Shown one piece after another: positions 17,796 to 26,463 of a DNA stretch of 45,083 nt (positions within the stretch are counted from its first letter, which is position 1; the number at the start of each line of letters is the position of its first letter). A program made the position numbers and the translations under genes. Source of the stretch: an uncultured Verrucomicrobiota bacterium (GTDB lineage: Bacteria > Verrucomicrobiota > Verrucomicrobiia > Opitutales > Opitutaceae); contig CAJXQX010000025.1 of NCBI GenBank assembly GCA_913058185.1, forward strand, positions 1-45,083, read 5' to 3'. Under the pieces are notes generated by a model, which searched no databases, was not told the DNA's origin, and worked only from the letters and a program-made list of their open reading frames with translations.

Positions 17796-18212
17796 GCTGT
17801 CGGGCATAAAGCCCGACCCACAAAAATACGTCCTGTTGGGTGGGTCGGGCTTTACGGGCCAAGTGCCAAGTGCCAAGTGATGCAGAACACTTTTGGACTG
17901 ATTGAATGTCAGCGAGCGGTCTGTTACCTCAGGCCGATTCGCCTTCCGGCAGCACGGAAACTCACCGCGACAGGGTGCGTTCGGCGCATCGGTTAATGGT
18001 AGGGCGGTTTCGCCGAAACCGCCGGTTGCGGTGGGAGAAATGTAACGGCGCGCTCGGCGAGCGCGCCCTACCTCATAGGCCAGGCTAGCTCAATCTCATC
18101 TACAAGGCTCTCTGCGCATACTTCCCCAGCCTTAACGGCGCCCTCCGTTCTGCATCACCTATCACTCAGACTGTTCTGCATCACTTGGCATCTGGCCCTT
18201 TATGCCCGACAT
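17796..18212 (-). mobile_element. MITE-like element, right copy (inverted)
   Basis: This is the partner of 16872-17251 in the opposite orientation. It keeps GGCGGTTTCGGCGAAACCGCC as its inverse (18003-18025), GGCGCGCTCGGCGAGCGCGCC (18048-18068) and the terminal GATGCAGAAC motifs. At its inner end CCAAGTG is repeated three times (17859-17879). The innermost 60 bp (about 17798-17858) can fold between GTCGGGCATAAAGCCCGAC and GGGTCGGGCTTTACGGGCC and could also stop transcription from the DUF5069 gene. Confidence 0.75.
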
Positions 18213-18222
18213 CCGTTCACGA

Positions 18223-18990
18223 CTAGCGACGCTTCACTCGCAGCGCATACCACACGCCCGTTAGCGTGAGGAAGAGCATGGCGACCGAAGCCGCGTCGAC
18301 GACCCATACTCCTATCGATCCAAATAGGCGACCACTGTGAAGATCGAGTAGCACCCGATAAAGCGACACGCCTTGCCCCCGGTAGGACTGCAGTGCCGCT
18401 TCTCGCTCGGTCGCGGGAACTGGTTCAGCTTCAGACCAATGCACATCAGCCGCCAATTGGTATCGATCCCATTCCCCGACATCGGGGTCCGAGAGAAATT
18501 TCCCCTCCGTTGAAGTGAGCATCACGTTTCCGTTGAGATTGCCGATCTGTTTGACTGATCCCGGAGGTAAATCCACCGCGTCCATTCTTTCGATCAACTC
18601 GCCCGTAGGCGTAAGAAGGAACAGCGCGTCAGTCGTAGCGATCACGCGAATGTCGAGTAGAGCAACTGCACCTACGAGTTGTCCGGTCTCGGCTTCGACC
18701 GGTTGACCGTCCCAGTAGAGTTGTTCATCCCACTGTAGCGCCCAGCCATCTGCTTCGAACGCGATGGGCTCGCCCTCAGGATTCATGCCATACCAATCGA
18801 GCACCCATGCGTTGGTGATCCGCCGCTCGTCCAAACGCAGGCCGCCGGTGTGGTTAAGGGCAATGCCGGTTAAGACCACCGCGACGATAACAACTGAAAA
18901 CGTTATACCCAACCGTTGATGCCACGGCCACCATGCCGGACGACGGCGGCGGACTGGTGCACGATTCGATTCTTCAACAGGTGGACTCAT
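18223..18990 (-). CDS. PepSY-associated transmembrane protein
   Basis: The 255-residue protein has a transmembrane helix near residues 26-47 (LGITFSVVIVAVVLTGIAL), a periplasmic middle part, and a second helix near 225-250. Histidines that often ligate heme in PepSY ferric-reductase-like proteins occur in WWPWHQRLG and LLDLHSGRLFG. Together with the FMN-binding and porin genes directly upstream it probably forms an electron-transfer unit at the inner membrane. Its start overlaps the end of the FMN-binding gene by four bases. Heme binding and iron as the acceptor are inferred. Confidence 0.8.
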   Translation of the reverse strand: MSPPVEESNRAPVRRRRPAWWPWHQRLGITFSVVIVAVVLTGIALNHTGGLRLDERRITNAWVLDWYGMNPEGEPIAFEADGWALQWDEQLYWDGQPVEAETGQLVGAVALLDIRVIATTDALFLLTPTGELIERMDAVDLPPGSVKQIGNLNGNVMLTSTEGKFLSDPDVGEWDRYQLAADVHWSEAEPVPATEREAALQSYRGQGVSLYRVLLDLHSGRLFGSIGVWVVDAASVAMLFLTLTGVWYALRVKRR

Positions 18991-19532
18991 GAATCCGCCG
19001 AATCTTGCACTTGCTGATCTAAATACAACGCTAGGCGGCCGAGTTTTTTAAGTGCGTCCACGGACATTGTCGCACCCGCGATGCTATCAATCGTTTGATC
19101 CAAACGAAGTCCTTCGGTGAGCTGAGCATCTTGAAACTGATCGGTGAAGAAAGGATGTTTCACCTCCCAGCCGTGGCTCTCGCGATATACGAGGACCTGC
19201 AGGGCCGAGATCCTACCTGAATCGACTATAATTCCTGTCGTGATGGGTCTGACTTTCCCAATCTCTTCGAGTATCCAGGCAGTGCGTGATCCGCGCTGCC
19301 AGTAACGCAAACGCAACGCCGGATAGTCGCGCCCGAGGATCGACTTGATCGAGGGTTTGAGGGTCGTCGTCAGCCACAGCCGTTCCACATCGGGTGCGCC
19401 CCCCTCACCGAACGCATCCGCAATGAACCGCTCAGGCGCAAGAAACACTTCTTCATCCGACGCGAAAACGCCGCCAACCAAAAACAGGCTAGCGACGAGG
19501 CTGCGAAATGGGCGACGCAAAGAAACCTTCAT
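18987..19532 (-). CDS. FMN-binding domain protein (periplasmic, covalent flavin)
   Basis: This 181-residue protein has an N-terminal signal peptide (RRPFRSLVASLFLVGGVFAS) and a C-terminal FMN_bind domain. The motif DSIAGATMS near residue 155 fits the flavinylation consensus DxxSGATxS/T, with Thr as the expected FMN attachment site, though the usual Ser of SGAT is Ala. ApbE-type flavin transferase, needed for attachment, is not in the window. It starts directly after the porin stop codon (TAA then ATG) and overlaps the PepSY gene, which indicates one transcript. Confidence 0.85.
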   Translation of the reverse strand: MKVSLRRPFRSLVASLFLVGGVFASDEEVFLAPERFIADAFGEGGAPDVERLWLTTTLKPSIKSILGRDYPALRLRYWQRGSRTAWILEEIGKVRPITTGIIVDSGRISALQVLVYRESHGWEVKHPFFTDQFQDAQLTEGLRLDQTIDSIAGATMSVDALKKLGRLALYLDQQVQDSADS

Positions 19533-20819
19533 TTAGAACATGTAACCGAATCCGAGATTCACGGTCTCATCATCAGCACCATTGGCGGGTTGGGCAAACT
19601 GCACGTCGGCTTTAAAAACAATATTGGGATGCGGCCAATAATTGACGCCTAAGTCGAAGTATTCGTTAGAGGTATCAGCCACACTACCCGCGGAGTTGTC
19701 GTAGGTACTGAAGCGGCCAAAGAAGCCCCAATCGCCAATCTCGGACTCAAAACGATAGGAGGGCTCCAGGTAGTATCCGAATTGCTCGTCACGTCCGAGC
19801 AGGGCCGGAGTGGCTCCCTCAAGATCCCAACGAGCGTAGAGTGCGCGGAATCCCCAAGGACCCTTTATCCAATCCATGTGGGCGGTCAGTAGGACGGCGT
19901 CGATCGACTCAGCCAAGGTGCCTTGAGCGATGTCCTGTTGGAACTGGCCCGATGCGGCCAACTCCAAGCCGGGGATACCGGTGTATTTGGTGCGCACCGT
20001 GGCGGCTCCGCTCTTGAGCGCTGCCTGGGCTAGTTTTTGACGACCGCTACGAATATTGAAAGCATTGCTCCCAGTCGTGGGTGTATTGAGCCCTGAGTGA
20101 AGCGCGGCATCAAAGCCCCAACCATCATCGGTGGTGTGCGATAAAGCGGCCCCGCCTTCCCACCAAGTCGTGGGAATGATGTTCTTCTCTACCAGGTTTC
20201 GCTCCACCCCGTAGAACGTGTTAGGCTCGTGGGTTTCGTTCATCATACCAATAGGCAGCAAAAAGAGACCCGTTTTGGCGCGGGTATTTTCATCGAGGTC
20301 AAATTCAGCGTAAGCTTGCTCAAGCTCAACTTCGCCCGGCTTGCCGTTGCCAGAAAGTGAATGCTCCAGCTCGAATTCGGAGAACATACGCATGGAGTCA
20401 TTAAACTCATGGCCAAAGAACAATACCCAGCGGTGAAAATCGATTTGATCGGTATTACCAAAATTGAGGTGCATCTCGCCGTATCCCCCTAAAGACGTGC
20501 GATCATACCAAGCATTTCCGCCCGAGCCTGAACCGCCGCGATCGGCCAGCGTCTCGACGTAAGCTGAAGTCGCTTCGATCTTCGCATCCACTTGTTTCAC
20601 CTGAGAAACAGCGGCCACGATTTTTGTTTCCGTTTGGGCCCTCTGAGACTCAGCCGCGGCAACCCGCTTGGTCAGCGATTCAATCTGCACCTGTTGCTTT
20701 TGGATCATCGCCCACATTTGTTCAGGCGAAGGCATTTCGGCGGCGGAAACCATCGAGATTATTCCAAAACCCAAAATGGTTTTGAACAGATTACTCCGGG
20801 TTACGATCCGTTCGTTCAT
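19533..20819 (-). CDS. Outer-membrane porin-like beta-barrel protein
   Basis: The protein has a signal peptide (KTILGFGIISMVSAAEM), a coiled coil (about residues 25-70, MWAMIQKQQVQIESLTKRV), a Gly/Ser linker, and a barrel of alternating strands ending in phenylalanine (NLGFGYMF), as outer-membrane barrels do. The coiled-coil-plus-barrel layout resembles porins that anchor to the cell wall in bacteria without Braun lipoprotein. The start at 20819 (MNERIVTRSNLF) places the signal peptide correctly; the frame is open to 20933, but that stretch has a regulatory-looking palindrome. The substrate is unknown; an iron-related role is suggested by its operon partners. Confidence 0.82.
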   Translation of the reverse strand: MNERIVTRSNLFKTILGFGIISMVSAAEMPSPEQMWAMIQKQQVQIESLTKRVAAAESQRAQTETKIVAAVSQVKQVDAKIEATSAYVETLADRGGSGSGGNAWYDRTSLGGYGEMHLNFGNTDQIDFHRWVLFFGHEFNDSMRMFSEFELEHSLSGNGKPGEVELEQAYAEFDLDENTRAKTGLFLLPIGMMNETHEPNTFYGVERNLVEKNIIPTTWWEGGAALSHTTDDGWGFDAALHSGLNTPTTGSNAFNIRSGRQKLAQAALKSGAATVRTKYTGIPGLELAASGQFQQDIAQGTLAESIDAVLLTAHMDWIKGPWGFRALYARWDLEGATPALLGRDEQFGYYLEPSYRFESEIGDWGFFGRFSTYDNSAGSVADTSNEYFDLGVNYWPHPNIVFKADVQFAQPANGADDETVNLGFGYMF

Positions 20820-20920
20820 TCGTTTGATGAAATGCATAATGAAATTGATACTCAGTCTTAATAAGTGACTGACTAAACCTCTCATTTTAGCCTCATTCGT
20901 CAAATCCTTTTTGATTACCG

Positions 20921-20946
20921 GTCTCATTCTCAATTGAGTCTCATTA
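20921..20946 (-). promoter_or_regulatory. Candidate Fur-like operator upstream of the porin operon
   Basis: The plus strand GTCTCATTCTCAATTGAGTC followed by TCATTA contains a perfect CTCAATTGAG palindrome flanked by two TCTCATT words. AATGAGA/TCTCATT words are typical of Fur boxes, but the match to the 19-bp consensus is partial. It lies about 105-125 bp upstream of the chosen porin start. The rest of 20947-21097 is AT-rich with no gene. Confidence 0.35.
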
Positions 20947-21097
20947 CAATCAGCCTTCCACAGGATAGTTTAAACACTATCATACAACCATTTACAATCC
21001 TAAATGAAACTTTATGGGTGAAAATTATTTACTAGAATTCCTTGATTTCTACCTCTATCACTCAGATCCCTCCCCCTTCTCCTCGGAACGGTATTAT

Positions 21098-22399
21098 CTA
21101 AAAATCCTGGAGATGGCTCTCAACCCTGCCATTCAACGGATTCAAATAGGCCATGACTTCACCCGCCAAATAAATTGAACCGGTGACGACAATCAAATCC
21201 TGAGCAGCACTCCAATTCGCCATCCCATTCCCACCAAATAACTGCTCTACATCACTATCGTGCACTAGCCCGGCGAAACGTGCCGGAATCAAAGCGCGAA
21301 TATCCTCATGATGGCAGGCTCTCGCTTGAGCCGGAACTACGATATGTATTTCTGCCGCAAACTCCGCCACGGCATGAATTAGAGGTTTAGCCCGGGGTAA
21401 CCCCAGAGCTCCCACCACCACGATGGGCTTCTTCCCCGTTTGCTCGAACAACCGAGCCAGATTCAAAGATAACTCGGCAGCACCTTCCGGATTGTGGGAA
21501 GCGTCCATGATAACCGAACGGCCTTGCACGGTGAGTTGCTCCCACCGCGCCGGCCAATGGGCCTCCGCGAGACCCTGCTCGATCAATTCCAGGCCAATGT
21601 CCCAACCCAACGCTTCGATCACCAAACTAGCGGTGGCAGCGTTCCAGCGTTGGCAATCGCCCATCAAGGCCGTTTGCGGGTAGCCATCCAACGCTTCGCC
21701 GAATCGATCGCGCACACTCATGAGAGGAGCTCCGACCTCGGTTGCCCTTGCTCGAATGACCGCCTCGGCCTCAGCGGGCATTCGCCCCACCACCACCGGA
21801 ATGCCGGGTTTGATGATTCCCGCCTTGGCACTCGCAATTTCCGCATGAGTGCGTCCGAGGATCTCACAATGGTCAAATCCGATTGAGGTGATCGCGGTTA
21901 CGGCGGGTTGCACAATATTGGTCGCATCCAATTCACCGCCCAATCCCACTTCGGCGACAGCCACATCACAGCCCTTGCGGGCAAATTGCAGGAATGCCAT
22001 CGCCGTCATGAATTCGAAGAAACTGGGATGGTCGTCCGGACTCGACGCGCCCAAACGTTCCGCGACAGGCAGCAACTCACGGGTGTATTCAACGATCTCG
22101 GTTTCCGTTAGAATCTCACGTTCCACCTGCACGCGTTCGCCGAGTTTGACCAAATGGGGCGAAGTATAGAGTCCCACCTTCTTGCCCGCTCGACGCAGGA
22201 TCTGGTCAAGCATGGCCGCGGTAGATCCTTTACCGTTGGTTCCGGCGAGATGAATTACGGGAAGCTGCCGCTCAGGGTGACCGATCTCAGCCGCCAAGGA
22301 TCGCATTCGATCGATACCAAATTTGATCCCTTTGGCCTTGAGACCGAATAGGTAATCTTGGACCGACGAATAATCGGTCAACTCATCTGACGACCCCAT
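21098..22399 (-). CDS. folC: Dihydrofolate synthase/folylpolyglutamate synthase
   Basis: FolC adds glutamate to dihydropteroate and to reduced folates. The 433-residue Mur-ligase-like protein has the P-loop HLAGTNGKGSTAAML near residues 50-64, YTSPHL near 79, the AEVGLGGELDATN loop near 146, SIGFDHCEILG near 168, and the C-terminal domain with MDASHNPEGAAEL near 300. The length is normal. It follows accD with 32 bases between, an arrangement common in many bacteria. Confidence 0.94.
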   Translation of the reverse strand: MGSSDELTDYSSVQDYLFGLKAKGIKFGIDRMRSLAAEIGHPERQLPVIHLAGTNGKGSTAAMLDQILRRAGKKVGLYTSPHLVKLGERVQVEREILTETEIVEYTRELLPVAERLGASSPDDHPSFFEFMTAMAFLQFARKGCDVAVAEVGLGGELDATNIVQPAVTAITSIGFDHCEILGRTHAEIASAKAGIIKPGIPVVVGRMPAEAEAVIRARATEVGAPLMSVRDRFGEALDGYPQTALMGDCQRWNAATASLVIEALGWDIGLELIEQGLAEAHWPARWEQLTVQGRSVIMDASHNPEGAAELSLNLARLFEQTGKKPIVVVGALGLPRAKPLIHAVAEFAAEIHIVVPAQARACHHEDIRALIPARFAGLVHDSDVEQLFGGNGMANWSAAQDLIVVTGSIYLAGEVMAYLNPLNGRVESHLQDF

Positions 22400-22431
22400 A
22401 ATGAGACTAATTTAGTTTCGAGAGTGAAGGA

Positions 22432-23307
22432 TCAAGCCACCTCTTCAGGTGCGGTCGCAGGAGGTTTACCCACATACATGACACTGAGAAGGTCACGCAG
22501 CCGATTTCGCATCTCAAGGCGGTGGACGATTTGGTCGAGCAAGCCCTTTTGCAGCAAGAATTCGGCGGTTTGGAAACCAGGCGGCAAGGTTTGCTTGGTT
22601 GTCTCCTTGATGACCCGAGCTCCCGCAAATCCGATCAGTGCACCCGGTTCGGCGATATTGACATCGCCCAACACCGCATAGCTGGCCGAGACACCACCCA
22701 TAGTCGGGTGAGTCAGAATAGAAATGTAAGGAAGTTTGGCTTCGCTCAAGCGACCCAGCGCCGCGCTCGTTTTCGCCATCTGCATGAGTGAAAAAATGCC
22801 CTCCTGCATGCGAGCTCCACCCGACGCACTAAAAATCAAACACGGGCACTTATTTTCGACGGCCTTCTCAATCGCGCGGGTGATTTTCTCACCGGCGGCC
22901 GATCCCAGCGCACCACCGCAGAAGCGGAAATCCATCACGGCCAGAGCAACCGGAATATCCGCAATCTTACCGGTGCCACTGATTACCGCCTCGGGAAGAC
23001 CACTGTCTGCCGTGTATTTTTTGATCCGGTCCGGATAGGCCTTCGAATCAACAAATTCCAACGGATCAGCAGAGACCACTCCTGCATCCATTTCGACGAA
23101 ACTACCCTCATCAAGCAGGGATGCGATACGTTCCCTCGCTCCAATCGGGAAATGATAACCACTTTTCGGCACCACCATTTGATTGGCTTCCAACTCCTTA
23201 TTGAAAACGACTTCTCCAGAGATCGGACATTTGGTCCAGAGTCCCCTGGGGATATCCTTTTTCTTTACGACGACAGTCGAGTATTTCGGCTTGCTAAAAA
23301 GCGACAT
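22432..23307 (-). CDS. accD: Acetyl-CoA carboxylase carboxyltransferase subunit beta, zinc-ribbon ligands lost
   Basis: AccD and AccA transfer carboxyl from carboxybiotin to acetyl-CoA. The crotonase-like core is intact: [35 protein letters not shown] near 127, [12 protein letters not shown] near 158, and [12 protein letters not shown] near 199. The N-terminal zinc ribbon, usually CPxC and CPxC, is degenerate: Cys27 remains, but the other three positions read Ser30, Val46 and Ser49, within a well-kept frame ([23 protein letters not shown]). The fold outline seems kept but zinc binding should be gone. accA is not in the window. Confidence 0.93.
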   Translation of the reverse strand: MSLFSKPKYSTVVVKKKDIPRGLWTKCPISGEVVFNKELEANQMVVPKSGYHFPIGARERIASLLDEGSFVEMDAGVVSADPLEFVDSKAYPDRIKKYTADSGLPEAVISGTGKIADIPVALAVMDFRFCGGALGSAAGEKITRAIEKAVENKCPCLIFSASGGARMQEGIFSLMQMAKTSAALGRLSEAKLPYISILTHPTMGGVSASYAVLGDVNIAEPGALIGFAGARVIKETTKQTLPPGFQTAEFLLQKGLLDQIVHRLEMRNRLRDLLSVMYVGKPPATAPEEVA

Positions 23308-23334
23308 AGGAGGCGCGGGTGATGGCGAATTAAA

Positions 23335-24084
23335 CTATCCGTGAGCGAAGGTGACGACGTCGATGTTCAACGCTCCCGCTTTGGCGAGAGCATGAGCGCA
23401 GGAATTAAGAGTGGAACCAGTGGTAAAGACATCATCGACCAAAACATAACGTTGATTTGCGGTTATGGCGGCCCCTTTACGGGCTGCAAAGGCATTTTTC
23501 ATACGCTGACGCCGGGTCCGTCGATCAAAAGTTGTCTGAGAATCGGTATCGACCATGCGTTGCAGGAGATTGGCGATAGCGGCGTCACCACCCAAGGCCT
23601 GCTGGAACGCTACAGCGAACAGATGCGATTGGTTGAAGGTGCGCTCTCTTTCTTTACGCGGGTGGAGCGGCACGGGGACCAATGTCGCGCCCTGCAAAAA
23701 CTCCACCACTTCAGCATTTTCCGCTATCAGCGTCCGCATATCCTCCAGCACAAAGAATCCCTGCCGATACTTGAGCTCCAACACGTATTCGCGCGCCGGA
23801 CCCTTGAATAATGTTACCGTCTTGGCCGCTCCGTAGTGCTGCCTAAACCCGTCACAATGGGGGCATATCCGTTCGCCTTCCAAGTGACCAAAAAACGGAT
23901 GACCACAGGTCGAGCAGTGCGGATTTTTTACCCGCACAATGAGAGGCGCACATCGTGCACATACATGAAGCAGCGAACACTCTTCACATAGACCACCACA
24001 CGATAAGCATGCGGGAGGAAAAACAAGATCTCGCAGGGTCCGAGCAAAGGGGCGGAGTGTTTCAGTGAAACTCGGAGCGCCCAT
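23335..24084 (-). CDS. comF: ComF-family phosphoribosyltransferase-like protein
   Basis: The 249-residue protein has an N-terminal cysteine-rich zinc region (PACLSCGGLCEECSLLHVCARC and STCGHPFFG, ICPHCDG, about residues 19-79) and a C-terminal PRTase domain with the PRPP loop YVLVDDVFTTGSTLNSC near 215. ComF proteins assist DNA uptake in competent bacteria, but many species carry one without known competence. It begins one base from the truA stop. Confidence 0.9.
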   Translation of the reverse strand: MGAPSFTETLRPFARTLRDLVFPPACLSCGGLCEECSLLHVCARCAPLIVRVKNPHCSTCGHPFFGHLEGERICPHCDGFRQHYGAAKTVTLFKGPAREYVLELKYRQGFFVLEDMRTLIAENAEVVEFLQGATLVPVPLHPRKERERTFNQSHLFAVAFQQALGGDAAIANLLQRMVDTDSQTTFDRRTRRQRMKNAFAARKGAAITANQRYVLVDDVFTTGSTLNSCAHALAKAGALNIDVVTFAHG

Positions 24085-24846
24085 CTAATAAAACACCCGT
24101 TCCAGAAACAGCCCCTGAGGGGCAGCAGTTTCGACAATTTCTGTTCGTTTCCCCGAATCTAGGATCGCTCGAATCGCAGCACCTTCGAGCCTGCCCTCAC
24201 CCACGGCAATCAACGCTCCGGTTAGGCTTCGCACCATTTTGTAGAGGAACCCGTTGGCCTCATAAATCAGCTTCACCGATCGCCCCGACGCATCGACATC
24301 CAGTCGCGAGAGGTCGCGCACCGCATCGCCTAACTCCCCGCCGTTGTCCGCCGCAAACGCCCGGAAATCGTGCCGCCCTTTTAGCCCTTCAGCAGCTGCT
24401 CGCATGGCGTCAATATCAAGCCGCTGCGGCCGCTCTCTACTCAACACAAACGCCTGCTTAAACGGATCGGCGAGCCCCTCATGAATTCGATAAGAATACC
24501 TTTTTTTCACCGCACTAAATCGCGCGTGAAATTCACCCGACACACCAACCAGTGACTTGATTTGGATGGTCGATGGGAGTCCCACTTGGAGAGCGGTCCG
24601 CAGTTTTGCGGCTGAATGTCTCCAGGCCGCATCGAAGTGAAATACCTGGCCCAGCGCATGCACCCCTGCATCGGTGCGACCGCTCCCGTGAATCCGTATC
24701 GCCCCTTTGAATATGCGAGCCAACCGCGCCTCAATCGCATCTTGGACGGCATCCCGGCTCGGCTGACTTTGCCATCCGGTAAAACCACTGCCGTCGTAAG
24801 CGCAGACACATCGCCAGCGTCGAACTTTTGCGGGGAAAATCACCAC
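24085..24846 (-). CDS. truA: tRNA pseudouridine(38-40) synthase
   Basis: TruA modifies uridines 38-40 in the tRNA anticodon arm. The 253-residue protein has the opening CVCAYDGSGFTGWQSQP, the catalytic GSGRTDAGVHALGQV with Asp near residue 58, KKRYSYRIH near 113, and FLYKMVRSLTGALIAVG near 207. It overlaps the end of ruvX by seven bases and touches comF, so the three genes are translated from one message. Confidence 0.95.
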   Translation of the reverse strand: MVIFPAKVRRWRCVCAYDGSGFTGWQSQPSRDAVQDAIEARLARIFKGAIRIHGSGRTDAGVHALGQVFHFDAAWRHSAAKLRTALQVGLPSTIQIKSLVGVSGEFHARFSAVKKRYSYRIHEGLADPFKQAFVLSRERPQRLDIDAMRAAAEGLKGRHDFRAFAADNGGELGDAVRDLSRLDVDASGRSVKLIYEANGFLYKMVRSLTGALIAVGEGRLEGAAIRAILDSGKRTEIVETAAPQGLFLERVFY

Positions 24847-25274
24847 GGTTCCTCCGGAAGTTCGGGCGGAAACCGCTGATCTAAATAGTCCTGTAAAATC
24901 AAAGTGGCTGCTCGGGAATCGATAATCCCACTCGCCCTCAACTCACGCAGTTTTTCTTTGGGCAGAGTGGCCTCAGCCGCCTGCGAGGTGAGTCGTTCGT
25001 CTACCAGATGCACGGGTAACTTGGTTTCACTTCGTAATCGTTCCGCGAGTTGTTCGGATTCTTTTGCCTTGGGACCGACCGAGTCATCCATGTTCAGCGG
25101 ATAACCCATCACGATTTCATCAATCCGTTGCTCACGCACGCATCTGAGCAACGCGGCCCAACGCTCAGTCACGTCAGCCTGCACCAGCGCCGGCAGCGGC
25201 GAAGCAAGCCCGAGCTCATCACCTCGGGCTAAGCCGAGCCGTTTGGTGCCTGGATCAATGCCGAGGAAGCGCAT
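24840..25274 (-). CDS. ruvX: RuvX/YqgF-type pre-16S rRNA nuclease
   Basis: This 144-residue RNase H-fold protein trims the 5' end of 16S rRNA in the studied YqgF enzymes. It has FLGIDPGTKRLGLARGD at residues 3-19, IVMGYPLNMDDSVGPKA near 54, HLVDERLTSQAAE near 94, and IDSRAATLILQDYL near 117, which supply the acidic active site. It is the first gene after manC in the run ruvX-truA-comF. Confidence 0.93.
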   Translation of the reverse strand: MRFLGIDPGTKRLGLARGDELGLASPLPALVQADVTERWAALLRCVREQRIDEIVMGYPLNMDDSVGPKAKESEQLAERLRSETKLPVHLVDERLTSQAAEATLPKEKLRELRASGIIDSRAATLILQDYLDQRFPPELPEEPW

Positions 25275-25289
25275 ACCGTTTAAAACCAG

Positions 25290-26384
25290 CTATAGGAATC
25301 TGTGGGCATCGGCCAGCGAGGCTACCCGCTTAACCGCCGCCTTAATCTCCTGCGCCTTATCGATCGGACAGACCAACGTCGCGTTTTCAGTATGAACCAC
25401 GATGAGATTGTCTGCGCCCACGACGGTCACGAGGTGATCACCTTCACTGAAGACAATATTACCGCTCCCCTGCTCCACTAACGTTGAACCCTTACTAACG
25501 TTACCAGCAGCATCCGGCTTGTAGTGGCGGGCCACCGCTGGCCACGCACCGACATCGTCCCAATCGAACGTCGAAGGAAGCACGACCACGTTATCCGATC
25601 TCTCTAATAACGCATAATCTACGGAGATTTTTTGCAGCGTCGGATAAACTTTTTTCATCACCGGCACCAGTTTGCGACCTTTCGCCAATGCGGTCCGGAT
25701 CAGGGCTAAACCAGCATCGAGTTCAGGAGCGAACTTCGCGATAGCGGCTTCAACGACAGGAACGCTCCACACAAACATGCCGGCGTTCCAAAAGTATGTG
25801 CCCGACTTCACATACTTTTTGGCTGTCTTGAGGTCCGGTTTCTCGACGAAGCGCTTCACCTCGTAGACGGGTTTACGACGAATGGTCTTCCACACCTTGC
25901 CCCGTTGGACGTAGCCAAATCCAGTCGCTGGCTCATCTGGAGTGATGCCAATCGTGACCATCACGGGTGCGGACTTCGCGGCGATAAAGGCCGCCTTCAA
26001 GTCCGACTGATATTTCTTTCCGCTGTGAATTACATGATCGGCCGGCAGCACCGCGAACACGCCATTCGGGTCGCGCGCGCCGATGATGGCAGCCGCCAAT
26101 CCCACCGCCGCGGCGGTATCACGTCCCTCGGGCTCGGCGATTATGTTCTCCTTGGGCAATCCAGCACACACGGCCCGCACCCCTTTCTCCTGTAAAGCAC
26201 TTGTGATCACAAAAATATGATCAGCCGGCACGATGGGACGCACGCGCTCAACGGTCTGGGTCAAAAGTGGGGAATCCCCCACAATCGGAAGTAACTGTTT
26301 AGGTCGTTCAACCCGGCTTTGAGGCCAAAAACGCTCTCCCTTACCTCCAGCGATAATTACGATATAAGGATCTGACATATGCAT
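25290..26384 (-). CDS. manC: Mannose-1-phosphate guanylyltransferase
   Basis: The enzyme makes GDP-mannose from mannose-1-phosphate and GTP. The nucleotidyltransferase signature IIAGGKGERFWPQSR near residues 9-23 is followed by RPKQLLPI, the VLPADHVI motif near 112, GFGYVQRG near 152, FVEKPD near 177, and FWNAGMFVW near 198. It lacks the C-terminal phosphomannose isomerase domain, so it is the single-function type of about 360 residues. A start at the second ATG (26378, MSDPYIVI) is equally likely. It could feed Gmd at 6907-7935. Confidence 0.93.
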   Translation of the reverse strand: MHMSDPYIVIIAGGKGERFWPQSRVERPKQLLPIVGDSPLLTQTVERVRPIVPADHIFVITSALQEKGVRAVCAGLPKENIIAEPEGRDTAAAVGLAAAIIGARDPNGVFAVLPADHVIHSGKKYQSDLKAAFIAAKSAPVMVTIGITPDEPATGFGYVQRGKVWKTIRRKPVYEVKRFVEKPDLKTAKKYVKSGTYFWNAGMFVWSVPVVEAAIAKFAPELDAGLALIRTALAKGRKLVPVMKKVYPTLQKISVDYALLERSDNVVVLPSTFDWDDVGAWPAVARHYKPDAAGNVSKGSTLVEQGSGNIVFSEGDHLVTVVGADNLIVVHTENATLVCPIDKAQEIKAAVKRVASLADAHRFL

Positions 26385-26409
26385 CGATTACATAGCTAGA
26401 GTCGTGCCT

Positions 26410-26429
26410 TCGCAAATAATCATTTGCGA
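26410..26429. promoter_or_regulatory. Palindrome in the manC/moeB divergent spacer
   Basis: TCGCAAAT-AATC-ATTTGCGA is a perfect 8-bp inverted repeat with a 4-base gap, placed between the divergent starts at 26384 and 26464. It could be an operator or a leader hairpin. No regulator is identified. Confidence 0.4.
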
Positions 26430-26463
26430 CTCTGCGAAATCGTTTCTCTTTCTTCTCTTAGAT

